NCBI GenBank assembly: GCA_031841125.1
Contig: CM063111.1
Span: 42,482,955 to 42,546,954, forward strand
Origin: Acanthococcus lagerstroemiae
Taxonomy: Eukaryota > Arthropoda > Insecta > Hemiptera > Eriococcidae
Direction: 5' to 3'
Length of the DNA stretch: 64,000 nucleotides
The position numbers were made by a program, and so were the translations under genes. The first letter of the stretch is position 1. Each line of letters begins with the position of its first letter. This document shows positions 1-13,200 of the stretch, piece by piece. Under the pieces are notes generated by a model. The model was not told where the DNA came from. It was given only the letters and a program-made list of their open reading frames with translations, and did not search any database.

Positions 1-260
1 AAATCCAATAAGTTAATCAAAAAATTTTTCTTTGCTTTGACGCTTGGAAATTGAGTTGAAAAGTTGGGAAAATCTAACAAATCAAAAGGTTTTTTTTTGC
101 TTTATATTTGGAAATTTTGAGTTGAGTCATCAGTAAAAAAATCTAATAAGTCAATCAAAGGTTTCTCTTTTTTTTTTTTTGCTTTGATGCTTTGGAATTT
201 TGAGTTGAGTCAGTTGGGACTTTCACAATTTTTGCCCCCCCCCCTCCTCCCAAGGAAAAA
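1..260. repeat. Degenerate minisatellite, period about 70-85 bp, locus 1
   Basis: Three imperfect copies follow one another of a unit built from gaaaatctaayaagtcaa, a T-tract, gctttgatgctttgg and gaattttgagttgagtca. A C-run and tcccaaggaaaaactcttc follow. The same unit and the same right flank reappear at 15440-15753 and 16214-16255, so this is a dispersed block with internal tandem structure. Locus 1 lacks the element inserted in locus 2. Confidence 0.7.
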
Positions 261-2340
261 CTCTTCGGTACGTCCCTGCGTCAATCAATGTGAATTTCTA
301 AGAATTTGAAACAATAATTTTTCAAAAGTTGACTTTGGTGAACTCGAACGGATATTTTTCAAACTTCTGACAATGCGAACAAATTTTTTGCGAACTTTTA
401 ACTTTGATATGGTATTTTCTTGCACCCAAATTTTTCCTGGAAGTGTCTTACAGAGTCCCGGGATTCCAAAATTGAATTCTGGTAGATACCCTGATAATAG
501 ATCAGTCTGAAAGAGTCAGGTACGGATACGTGGAGTTATTGCAAGGTGGGAAATTCTTTTTCCGGCTCCGTTTTTAAGCACTTTTTCTGCTAATATCAAG
601 GATATGTAAATTTTTGGCGACCCTTTTTCTTTTCTTTTTTTTCTCTTTTTTTTTCAGGCGTCAAGAATACGGTAATTTTTGACAACTCACCGACCAGGGT
701 AAATTTGTCCATCCTTCGGCCCATCAGCTCGCGCCTGTCCTCTCCTATAAAGAGTCTTAAACAAGTCTGACCTGGTCTTCAAAAGTCTGAAAGATTCTCA
801 GTCAAGTCTTGAATAATCTTGAAAGCGTCCGGAATAGTCAAACATGTCGGAAAGAATTTTTAGGATTTATTTTCGATCAGGCCTGGTAGAGTCTTGACGA
901 GTCCGGAAACGCATTAAAAATAGAACAAGTCTAAAAAAGACTTCAGAAAAGTCTAACACGTTTGGGTGGGTCTTGAAGTCCTAAATAAGTCGATAAAAGT
1001 TTTGAACTGGTCTAAAACAGTTCAGGAAAAGTCTTAGCGAGTCTAAATGAATTCCCGAAGCGTTTCAAAGAATCTCAATCAGGCCTGCAATAATATTGAG
1101 TCCGAAAGAGTGTTGAAGAGTTTTAAAGAAGCCTTAAAAAGTTTTGAACAAGTCTGGAAGAATAATGCCACGTTTTCATTCTGGCTGATGAAAGTCCTTA
1201 GTCTCTCCTCGTCCGGGGTTCTCGTGTTACTGATAGATTTCATAAACATTTATTTTATTATAATTTGATACTCGTATTTTATGACATTTTGATGATTAGT
1301 CCTTTTCCTAATACTAGCCAATGTAATATCAAAAATGAACATGCCTGCCACTAAAAGCCCCGAAATTATATCCATTTTGTGTTTTAAAAAATTTTTCATT
1401 TTAGTCCTGCGGTCACTCTCAGGTGCTTTAATTATCTGAATTAATCAAATTAATGTCGAAATTAAGTTTAACGATTTTTGGAAACCTGATTAATTGTAGA
1501 TACCCGTATTGTATTTGAAAGCATTTTGATCGTCAACCCTCTCCCCTAATACCACAATTATTTTTAGTTGAACGTCGAATGTAAAATCAAAATTGACCTC
1601 CAATACTCAACATTCGATATCTCGATTCAATTTTTTCTCATTACAGAAGTTCAAAGAGATACGCCTTGAAAATCCTTTTTGAAGTCATTGAAACACGAAA
1701 ACGTAGTTCCATCATTAGTGTTATCAGATGAATGGGAGCAAGAAGACGAATTTTTTTTTTAGATGAATAGCTGTGGAGGGGGAAAAGCTGCCACCTTCAA
1801 AATTTACACTCTTACTCAAAATTCTATAACATGAGGAAAATGTCAAAAAATAGTTATTCTCAATGAATTCTATAGAGAGGTATTTTAAATCTCCTATTCA
1901 TGACGTTTGGGGGCAGATACAAAAAAAGTGTAAAGAGCCAGTTTTACGGAGACTTCGAGCTAGAACAATTTTTGTTTAAAACTTTTTACATTAATAGTTC
2001 CCGAAATTTTTGAACCAATTTGGGTAAAGTTCCAACCTTCCTAAAAATTACCTAGCCTAGTGAAGATCGTGACACTTTTGTAAGTTCTGGGAAAATTATT
2101 CCCAACAACTTCAAAAAATCTTTTATTGGAGTAAATTCTTGCCATTTCTTAATTCGATTGGTCTATCTTTGCATTTACTAAAAACCTAATTATTTATTGT
2201 GAGAAACTTGTTTCTTAACCGTACCTTTCCATTCTTAAAATGATCAGAACGTTTTTATCATTTCGATGTTGGGAAGGAAAACGAAAAGGATCCATTTCTT
2301 GAAGAATAAGAATCTTTTTCCTTACGAAAAGATAATTATA
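261..2340. other. 5' intron sequence with GTCT-rich cryptic repeat
   Basis: No exon of the gene was found here. Human OCRL residues that precede NKGGVAVR have no visible counterpart. Positions about 750-1180 are a cryptic simple repeat of short words such as aagtctgaa, agtcttga and gagtct in no fixed period. The same word set recurs at 6480-6800, 7140-7300 and 9800-9900. The remainder is AT-rich with nothing recognisable. Confidence 0.5.
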
Positions 2341-2556
2341 CGGTAAACTGGGGTAACTTCGGATTTGTTGGGGAACTCTGGACACAGCCAGAACTGGAAT
2401 AACACTGATTAGATGCGTTGTTTCTTCATTAACCAGGGCGTCAAATGAAAACTGAGCTATGGTGTCATGTGGTAAAACCTGATGTTCCCGCACTAACGTA
2501 TAAAACTGGCACTGTCCCGAGTTCCCCCACAAATCCGAAGTTACCCCAGTTTACGA
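2341..2556. mobile_element. MITE-like element with 43-bp terminal inverted repeats
   Basis: The ends are near-perfect inverted copies. The left begins cggtaaactggggtaacttc and continues ggatttg; the right is its reverse complement ending at about 2556. The arms are about 43 bp with a few mismatches, around a 130-bp core. TA lies directly outside each end (2339-2340 and 2557-2558), which would suit a Tc1/mariner-type target duplication, but two bases are weak evidence. Both frames over it are non-coding shadows. Confidence 0.75.
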
Positions 2557-2715
2557 TACCTGTACCTCGGCGAATAAAAAGGAATGATCTGTCTTATTTT
2601 CCGAATGAGGAAAACTATTTTAGTCGCTGTACTACCTACCTAGTTAGTTATTATTTAGTAAATTTACGGTAAATGTAATTGAATGTTGATTTCAACAGCT
2701 TTCATATCATTTTAG

Positions 2716-2894
2716 GGCAACAAAGGCGGAGTTGCAGTTCGATTAGACATTCATAATACTTCCATATGTTTCGTGAACGCTCATCTAGCTGCGCACGTTG
2801 AGGAATACGAACGGCGAAATCAAGATTATCGGGATATTTGTTCTAGAATTTCATTTCCGAAGTTTCTTCCTCCGAAAACGATCAAAGATCACGA
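2716..2894 (+). CDS. OCRL: OCRL exon a (phosphatase core)
   Basis: The acceptor is cattttag and the exon opens in phase 0 with GNKGGVAVR. It runs through [17 protein letters not shown], a conserved 5-phosphatase motif, to IKDH plus two bases. The donor is ga|gtaggt. Reading on in frame hits a TAG inside the donor. Taking the donor here and the acceptor before position 4725 gives [14 protein letters not shown], the family sequence. Confidence 0.95.
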
Positions 2895-4248
2895 GTAGGT
2901 TGTATTTGTGACCGTTTTTACCGAACTCCATTTCTTTCTTTGACGTGGTGGTCGCCAGTATTGTAGACGAATCAGAGATTGGCACGATCATCATTCAGAT
3001 TAAAAGATTGAAATGATCAGAAAGATTGCGATCTAAAGGTCATTCAGATCACCGTCTCTTGTGATCAAATGATCCGTGACATTTTTCTGATTTCCGAAAT
3101 TCTTCGATGACAAGCAGGAATTTGGTATACATTGTTTGCATCGATTTCCTGAGTCTCTGAATAACAGCCGCACTAAATCTACGTATTGCCTATTTTGTGG
3201 TTGGGGTAAAATCCTCCTCTCGCTTTAGTTTTGGCAAATAAAAATTAAGAACTATGGAATTCAGGAAAAAAAAAGTTCAAACAAACATTGTTCCTCTTAA
3301 AATTTTTTATAAAATGTATGTGATATCGATCTTTGTTTTTCCGTAATTGCGCCAGAACTCACAGGAGAGGGATGTCAAAATGGCCCTCCTTACTGCTGCT
3401 AATAACACCAGTCTTATGGGGAAACTGTAGAACTTTGGTTATCTTTCCGAGATCACCGCTTTTTATAACCAGTTAGAGGGCAAGTGACCTGCGAACACGC
3501 TTTCCAACCCCTTTATCTACCCATCCATGGAAATTTCTTCGTCCTAGCTCCTCCCCATTTCTTAAATACCATTTGTGTGATTTGCATTGTTTCTTGTGTG
3601 TTATTAAATTTCAGAAAACTTGAATACAAACTTTTTTAAAACTCACACAAACTAAAAAAAAATACGTATTCATGAACAGATTTTCAGGACTACTAAAATT
3701 CATTTCTCGTATTTGTTTTCCCCCAACTTGAAAGTTGCACCACATTCTGAGAGGAGGGAGAGTCAAAAATTACATCAACTGCAATGGTGTTATCGTTTTA
3801 TAGTTCTCCACGTCCACCCCTGCCCCTCAACAATTGTCCCGAGTTTAATGGCAGCTAGGTTGCAGTTGGTGCACTTTTTGACTCTTCCCCATTCCAGGAA
3901 GATGAAGTAAATGCTGAGTTAGAAGAAAATAGATACGAAAAATGAATTTAATAGCGTGAAAATTTAGCCATCGAAATGTCTACTTTTCTTCGCGCTTGTG
4001 CAGGTTTCAACGTATCCTTATGAAAATCTTCAAAAACTGAATCAAGCACAAAAACAATGCTGTTCATGTGGTATCCAGAGCTGGGTGAAGTAGGAGATCT
4101 AGGACAAAAAATTTCGAAAATTGGTTGATATAAGGACTTGAAAGCGTATCCGATGGTAATTTGTACTCCATCTGGTCCCAAAAAGTGGTGATCCTGGGGA
4201 AATTACGGTAAATTCTATGATTTCCCCCGATGTCTGTGTTAATGAGTA

Positions 4249-4281
<33 letters not shown>

Positions 4282-7200
4282 CTGAAAGTTACGGAAAAAT
4301 TGAAAACTATTTCACAGAACCATATTTCTTTGGAACATTTCCCCCTAAATTAGACAGTGCTCAACATGTTTGCAAAAAACTTTTTGGAAAAGTTCAACCC
4401 CCTCCTCTTACAAGGAAATTACAAGACTCACGGACTTGGTGTAGCTCCGCTTTTCGGATGTAACTTGCCTTTATAGATGAGATCGAAAAGATCACGAAAT
4501 CGTTATCCAAAAATCAAGATCAACGAGATCAAAAGATCGCAATACTTTTGTGATCTGCGGTCTTTTTTTTCAAAACAATATTTAGATGTGATTAGTCATA
4601 TTTTTCGAATCGCTAAGTGATTTTGAATCACTGTCGTCGATGGTCTGTGAATCTCTGAGCCGAACGATAGCCCGAAGGTGTTGCTTAGAGCATTAGATGT
4701 TACCGGTTTTGGTTTTCGTTTCAGTCAGATATACTGGTTCGGCGATCTCAACTACCGTATTACCGAAATGGACGCGACATCTGTAAAGAATCTAATCGAG
4801 AAGAGTAACTTCGACGAAATTTTAATTTACGATCAGTTGAAACAAAATCACCGAGCCGGGCGTGCATTTGAAAAGTATAAAGAGGGTCCGATCATGTTTA
4901 AACCGACTTACAAATACGATACCGGATCCGATGAATGGGATAGCAGGTAGATTTATAGTGAGTTATTAGTACCTAGAGACCGAGATATAGTGAAATTTGG
5001 TAGGTAAAGTTGAGACCCAGTATCTCAGTTATGCAGGGTGTCTCTTGCAATGACCCGCTTCCACCTAATAAGTACTTATCTATTTTCTTTTTTCCTTTTA
5101 TCGACATGTGTTGTACATTTTTTCATACGTTTCAATGATCATTGTTTTGTATTCCTCGTAGTGAAAAAAATCGAGCTCCCGCTTGGTGCGATCGAATTTT
5201 ATGGAAAGGTGACAAAATTTCACAAGTCTGTTACAGAAGTCACCCATCCTTGAAAATCAGTGATCACAAACCTGTGAGCGCATTGTTCGACGCCGAGGTC
5301 CGTACTTTCCTTTCGTCTTGTATGATATTAATCGAGTAATTTTGTCGACAACCGACTCGAGATATATTAGAATTGAAGGTTCGGAGCAATGGTAATTGAG
5401 TACGAAGATGGAAATGAATCCAGATCAGAATCCAGGACTCGAATCCGGCTTCTCGGATTCAGGATCATTTCTTCCTGGATTCGGATTCTGTGATTCTGAA
5501 TCCAGTTTTTAGTGGATTCGAGTTGTTGGATTCTGTTTTCTCGTAGGATTCAGAGAGATTCTGAATTTGTATCCAAATTGTAAACTTGAATAATCAAGAT
5601 TCCGAGTCTGTATTAGAATTCAGTTTTTTCACGGACTTCATAAATATATGAAAAACTATCAGCTCTTTATCAAGTTCTCAGGCGGATTCTAGAATCACTT
5701 TTTTCGGATTTTACTACGAAAATCCAGATCACAGAATTCGGAGCCTAGAATCCACATTTGATAACAAAATCGGAATCTGTGGATTCGGATTCATGGTCAT
5801 TCTAATACCGGATTCGGATTTTCGGATTTTGAATCAGTTGGTCACGAACTTGGATTCTTCGATTCAGAATCGAATTTTTTTCCTATTATTCAAAACTCTA
5901 GTTGAGTATAATATGTAGTGGTATTAGTTTACTCAAGTATTACGAATCGCTAATGTCTGTGTTTCGAACATCGACGACTTCTAATCGTGTACATGTTAAT
6001 TTTATTAGATACGTGTTATTGACGCGGCAAAGTACAGAAAAATACACGAAGAAGTGATGAAAAAATTGGATAAATTGGAAAACGAGTTTCTTCCACATGT
6101 GATGGTCGATACGACCGAGATTGTGTTCGATGAAGTGCATTTCCTGGAGTCGCAAAGCAAAGACCTGACGATTGCTAATACTGGACAGGTATGTTCGTTC
6201 AGTGATGTCGCTTGACATTGAACGTTATCAGGATAAGAATGACTCGGTAAATCGTGAATTATGTATTTATTCCCAAGGATCTTCTTGCACCGAAAACGTA
6301 TTTTTAAAGAGTTTCATCATTGTTTAAAATACTTCACCGGACTGTTATGATTGAAGAGTATACCGGAACTTGTAGGCAACTGTGGTGAATTCCCGAGCAC
6401 TCAATTTCCTCGAATGATTCAGCATATCTACATTTTCAGCTTAACAGATGAGAGATTTTAGAACTCCTTGTTCAATAGTACGTACTTGAAGTGAATGAGT
6501 TTCAACAAGTCTCGACAGTCTTAAACTTGAAAGAGCGTGAGTGAAGCTGAACGAATTTTAAACGATTCAGAATTAAATCTAAAGACTGAACGAGTCTTTA
6601 CGCAGTTTTAATGAGCACAATAAGATTTCGAATAAATCTTTCTACGTCTGAACCGAGTCGGAATGAGTTGTGACAAATCTTTGGAGAGTTTGAATGAGTG
6701 TTAATGAATTTACATTTTACACTGATTCTGAATGATCCTAGGAAAACTTTCAATGTACAACAAATCCTTGGAGAGATTTTGAATGAGTGTTAACGAGTCG
6801 ATATGACCAGGAGCCGTACTATGAGGGCAATTAGAAATATGTAAGAAAAGTTGGAGTTTGATGCACCCGTTCTATGTAAGTGCTTGAATAATATTCTCGC
6901 CATGGTAACTGAATGAGTGGATAAAGAAGTACTTGCAGTTAGACTATCAAGTGATTTGTACTGCTGACTGTTCACTTATTGGCATTGAAAATGCCTGCCG
7001 AATTTCGATGTCGGATTCTTTCCTAAAATTTTCTATGTTCATCGCAATACCATCTAATTTTTCCCTCACCGAAGGAGGACGAGCAGTTCCCGAAAGTAGC
7101 CAAGATTATTCGATCTTCAGTCCTCTTATGGGAGTCTTGTAGACTACAAACGCTTCAAGACTTCCGGAAATGTTCAAAACTCGTTTGTGACTCTATGAGT

Positions 7201-10200
7201 CTTTCAGGTTCGATTAAGACTCTTCAAGACATGATCAAAACTTTTTAGAATTCTTACAGTTATTGAAGACTTATATAAAACTCTAAAAGACTCTGATAGG
7301 GCCATGGAGGGGAAGGTAATTTTTTGGTTTTTCGAAGAATTGGTGAATCGAGCAGCCGCAGTCGATTAAATTAAAAGTATGGCAGTTTTTTTTTCTATCT
7401 TTGTTGTATCATCTTAAGATTTTAGTTTTTAGTCAAAGTCTATCCCTCCCGTGCTTCCCCCATAATTTGAATTTTTCCAAGAATAATTTATCATTTGCAG
7501 TTGACTACTTTGAAAATGTGGCATGCTTCAAGTTATCTTTTTTGCTAAACGATCTTAAAATTTGAGTTTTCAGTTTAAAAAGAAACTATTAATTTGAAAT
7601 TTTTCGAAAACTTGGTAAATTTAGTAGCTTTAGTTGAATGTCATGAATTTTTTTTATTTATTTGATGATCTTGAAATGTTAGTTTTTAGTTGGAAACCCC
7701 CACCCCCAATAATTTGAAATTTTTTAAAAGTTAATAAATTTAGCTACAGCAGTTGGTAATATTGAAAATGTTGCAAGCTTTTTTTCTGTTTCTCCTCGAC
7801 AATTTGAAATGTTTTGGATTGAAAACACCCTCTAATGATTTGAAATTTTTCAAACCTGGGGTTGAATTTAGTAACTGCAGTTAGCAAAATTGAAAATGTT
7901 CCAGGCTTTTTATTTTATTATTATTTTTGACTGAAGATCTCAAAATTTTCAATTTTCAATTGGAAAAACGCTCTAGTAATTTGAAGTATTCCATAATTCG
8001 GTGAATTTAGTAATCGCAGTTTGCAACATCGTAGCTTTTGCTGGTATTTTTTCTCAGTGGTCTTGAAGTATCTGTTTTTAGTTGAAGAAACCCTCGAATA
8101 ATTTGAAATTTTCCAAGACTCGGTATATTCAGCGGCTGCACTAGACAAAATTGAAAATGTTGTAAGATTTTTCTGATTTTTTGTTTGATCTTGAAATTTT
8201 GGTTTTCAGTTGGAATCCCCGTCCCTTAATTATCTGAAATTTTTCAAGAGCCAGTAAATTAAGCAGCCGCATTTAGTAACGTCGAAGATATTGCAAGGTT
8301 TTTTCTCAATGATAAATTTTTTTTCGGATTGGAAACACTTTTTCAAACTTGAGGATAAATTTAGGAACTGCAATTACCAAAATTAAAAATGTCTCACGAT
8401 TTTTTTTTTCTACCAAAGGTTTTGAAATTTTACTCTAATTTTTAGGTAGGAAAAACCTCCAAAAATTGGACATTTTTCGAAAACTGGGTAAATTTGTGGT
8501 TTTAGTTGACCAAGTTGAAAATTTCACATTTTTTACATTTATTTGATGATCTTGAAATGTTAGGAAAACTTCTACCCCCCCCCCCCGTCCCAATAATTTG
8601 AAAATTTTCAAAAATTGGTAAATTTTGTTACCGCAGTTGGTAATATTGAAAATATTGCCGGCTTTTTCTCTGTTTCTCCTCGACGATCTTGAAATGTTTT
8701 GAATTGGAAACACCCTCTAATGATTTGAAAATTTTCAAACATGTGGTTGAATTTATGTAGTAACTACAGTTAGCAAAATTGGAAATCTTGCAATTTTTTT
8801 CACCATAGATGTTGAAATTTTAATTTTTAGCTGGAAAAACGCTCCAATAATTTGAGATTTTCCATAACTCGGTTAGTTTAAGAATCGCAGTAGGACAACT
8901 TAGGAGCAGCTTTTGCAAGTATTTTTCTCAAAGATCTTGGAGTATCTGTTTTCAGTTGAAAAACTCCAATAAGTTAGAATTTTTCAAAACTGTAGATTCA
9001 GTAGCTGCACTTGATATAATTGTAACTGTCGCAATGTTTTTTTTTTCTGTATTTTTTTTTTAAATTTTTGTGTGATGATTTTGAAAGTTTGGTTTTCAGT
9101 TGGAAACCCCATCCCCCAATAATTTGAAAATTTTCAAGATTCAAATAAATTTAACAGCTGCAGTTGGTAAGAGTTAGTAAATTTAGGAGCCACATTTGGC
9201 GACATCGAAAATGTTGCAAGTTTTTTCTGTTTTTTCTTCTTTTTTTTCTTTTTTTCGACGATCTTAAACTTTTTTTCTTGTATTAGAAACACTCTCTTCT
9301 GTTTTGAAATTTTTCAAACCAAAGAGTTAATTCAGTAGTAGCAGTTGGCAAAACTGAAAATGTTACAAGTCTTTTTTTTTAATCCTCGACGATTTTGAAA
9401 TTTTAGTTATTAAGTTTTTAATTGGAGAATGGTGTGGTGGAACGTATGACGATGCTCGTGTGTCAAAGTGGCAACTGAGACACCGCACCCCCGGCCCCGG
9501 AAACTACCCTTTCGAGTATCGCATTAGTGGCCGGAGTTTTAATTGGAGAAAAACTTGAAAATGTTTTCAAAACTCAACAAATTTAGCGGCTACAAAATTC
9601 TTTTTATTTAACGATTTTAAAATTCTTGAAATGTTTGTTTTCAGTTTATAAAAGACTCCTACAACTTTTGTCGCCTTCTCCTCTCCTCTCACTCCCTCTT
9701 CACCATCCTTAAAGAAGTCTGGAGAGTAATACTTGTATTTTTCACTTAAAACTTTCCATACTTATTAAAAAAAAAAAAAAACAACTGCAGTTGCTCTGTA
9801 AGACACGTCTATACTTTTTAGAGATTTTCTAACACCGTCCGGGATTCGTTCAGAACTCGTCCAGACTTGCTATAGACTCTTTCAGACTCTCCAGAACTTG
9901 ATCTTGACTTTTTGCGTTTTTTCAAGAATTTTTAAAACGTTCTAATACCATTTTTCTGTCTACCTCCAGTCGTGAGAAGAGAGAAAAAAATTTCAAAGAT
10001 AGAAAACTTCTCAATATTTGACCATAACTCAGCCCCTTCAAAAATGAGTATGAAAACATATCTACATATTGTCGGGGTAGGTTGCCTACGTACCAGTTGG
10101 AAGGGGGGGGGGGGTTCATTGCAAATGAGATGCCCTGTATATGTATTCTGAAGTCGGAGTAAGAGCCTTGACATATCTACACCAAGGTTAGGCAGAATCT

Positions 10201-13200
10201 CAATGAGTCTTGAAAACTCCTAGTTCTTGCTCAAACTGCTTTTCAAACTATCGCTGTATTCTAGGAATAGAATTTTATAAAATATTTATTATTTGATATG
10301 ACTCCAGTATTTCATTTTTAAAAATACGGCTTAATATTATCGTTTCATTTTAATTAGGTGCCAGTTCAATTCGAGTTCATCAAGAAGTTAGATGATTCTT
10401 CTTACTGTAAAGATTGGTTGCATATCGAGCCGTATATGGGTTTTATAATGCCTGGTAATACATGGTCAATTATTCGATTAATTTTGTTTCCTACTCGTAA
10501 TGACTTGGCAAATTAATAATATTCTGCATTCAGGGGAAAAATGTGACGTTAAATTGGAAATCTACGTCGATAAAAGGTCGTCGTGCGAACTGAATTCCGG
10601 CAAGGATAAACTGTACGATATATTGGTGCTGCATTTGGAAGGCGGAAAAGATATTTTCATTACCGTAACGGGTGAGCAATTTTGATGACCTTCATATGTC
10701 TTCTCAATTCGTTGGTAGATGTATTTTTCAATTCTACTTCTTTGCAGGTACGTACATTTATAGTTGTTTTGGACTGTCGTTGGACGTCCTATCGAGAATG
10801 AACGTACCGATACGAGAAGTGTCCAAAGAGGATTTGATGAATTTAGTAAGTATTCGTCGAGTCAGTTCCGCGTACTCGCCGATGCGGGCGTATAAAATGA
10901 GAGCTCTCGCTAAAACGGTATTCTTGTTTCGCAGGAAAAGAATAACGAGTTCTGTTTGGGGGATCCGTACCCGGTTCCGAAAGAAATATGGTATTTAGTC
11001 GATCACCTGTATAGAAACGGCATGAAGCAGCCACATCTATTCGAGCAGCCTGGTTTGCATTCCGAATTATTACAGATTAGGAATTGGCTGGATACCGGAG
11101 TTCCAGAGCATATTCGTATCCTTTGAGGTGTTATACAGAATATTTACTTCTCGCGTATCGTGTTCTTGACACGAGGCCTGCAGTTGTACGACTGCTGAGT
11201 GAATTGCACTTCATCGTAAAAGCGTGAAATTCGAATCGTAAATTCTGAAACGTGTGGGGATCAATTTTAGGATTGGGATTACCCCGTCAAACACTTCTGG
11301 GTCTATAACAGGGAAACAGAAAGATCAAAGTGTGAGTTTAGGCTCAAGTGTTCGCAATAGAAAAAGTCTCGACACTACAATAGTAACGTCGGAATAAATA
11401 AATGCAAAAATTCTCGGAACCTGAAATGTGGTACAGTTACGAAGGTTGTCACCAAAGTGTTGCACAGCACGCTCTGGTGGCCTCGGTAATCAGGGTATCT
11501 AACGGTCATTTAAGTGATTTATTTTCAATAATGGTCATTTAAAAATTTAAAAATCAGCAAATTATACCTTGAAAGAGAGAACAAATAATTTAGAATTAAG
11601 AAATTGTATTATAATGACCAGGGCTGCAATTTTTATGCGAATGTATATTTCTATCTATGGCGTATATTCCAGAAGTTTCAAAAAATCTTCACGAATCACA
11701 GAATTCTGAGTCAAGTGAACAGTACTTCATTTTGTATGTGTCGCATATTTTGGCATTTACTGCATATTTGCACCAATTCTGCTTATTTTTCAGTATTTTT
11801 CCCCGCAAAATGAGTTTTCTGGGTTTCTTACTCAAAAATACTGAAAATAATTCCCAACTAAAAAAAAATTGAAAAGATTTAATGATTAATGAATCGGTAG
11901 AAAAGCATTTAGAAAAATATGTTCTTTTGTATGTGAGATACCCTTTTTCTTGCCCGCATCACATTCATCAATCATTTATTTAATATTACTGTCCCCTCCT
12001 ACGGCCAAAACTGACTAGATTAGGGGGGGACAAAGTACAGTGTATTGCAATTTTTCCGCTATTAATTGAAGTATGGGGGGGGGATGATGGGAAATAATCT
12101 GGCTGAAGGGAGGGGTACCCTGAAAATACTGGAAGCAAATGGAGGTGGTGGCGGCGGCGGATTTTACTTTTTTTCGCATAAATATAGAGAGATAGGGGAA
12201 GAAGAAAATGACAATTTTTGTGAATCCCTTTTCAACTCGCATCCTCAGCTATACGATAGGTTGCGAGCTGGAGTTGAAATATGGCCAAAAATGTGTTCAG
12301 CGACCTTCAAAATCTTAAGGAACGATACTCATGCTCAAAGCCCGATTTACTCGATTTGTCGCGGTGCTGGTTTATTTTGGCCGCCCCCAAAAATATACAA
12401 CCCCCAGGGGCGGATACAGAAAATAATTTCAAGAGGGGACCGAATGAAAAATTATAGATGAAACATGATAAATAAGTTGCGGTGTATACATTTAAATGAG
12501 ATTTAGGTACTTCGGGGGTCCGGACCCCCAACCCCTGACAACCCCTTTCGAATTTTATCCCGTTTTCCATTTTCTCCCTGAATTTTGCTGCCCTCAAAAT
12601 TTTGCCGCTCTGTGCTTAAGCACACTTCAGCACAATGGGAATCTACATTACCCATACTGAACCTACTCATGAACGCGCACATGTGGAAATCTCCCTCACT
12701 CTCTTACACTATAAATATGAAAATGTCTAGATTACGGTCAAAGTAAAGCTGAAAATTAAAATATTAGTGTCAGCAGGAAACTCTTGACCTCACGTCTCCC
12801 ATACCACAATTTTCCAGTTAGGGTTCAAATGGAGCGGAAAATGAATTGACTTTCCAAACTTCAACAATGTTGGCTCATGAATGTCATTAGCAGGAAACCT
12901 TCTCTCCACTCCGATGCTGCAATTTTGATCTTCGGCTCAAAATAGTGCTGAAAATGGATTAAGAGACTTTTAAAACTTGAATAATGATATTCACAGCCTA
13001 CCTGTTTATAAATGTCATCAGCGGAAACCTCCAACACCGCCCCTCGGACGTCCCAATTTTAAAGTTCAGGTCAAAATGGCCCCGAGAATGAGTTCAGGGA
13101 CCAATGATATCCAATGCAGCTTATATCATCATCAGAAAACCTCCTCCCGTACCCTCTTAGATTTCACAATTTGCATGTCAATGTACAAATAATGCCGAAG

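Noticed and set aside
2215..2672. Overlapping frames on both strands near 2.2-2.7 kb
   Set aside because: They run across an inverted-repeat element and contain no conserved sequence; the OCRL exon starts later at 2716.
12066..12461. Plus-strand frame of 131 codons with a glycine run
   Set aside because: It crosses a G-rich patch and the left part of a hAT-like MITE; the protein has no recognisable features.
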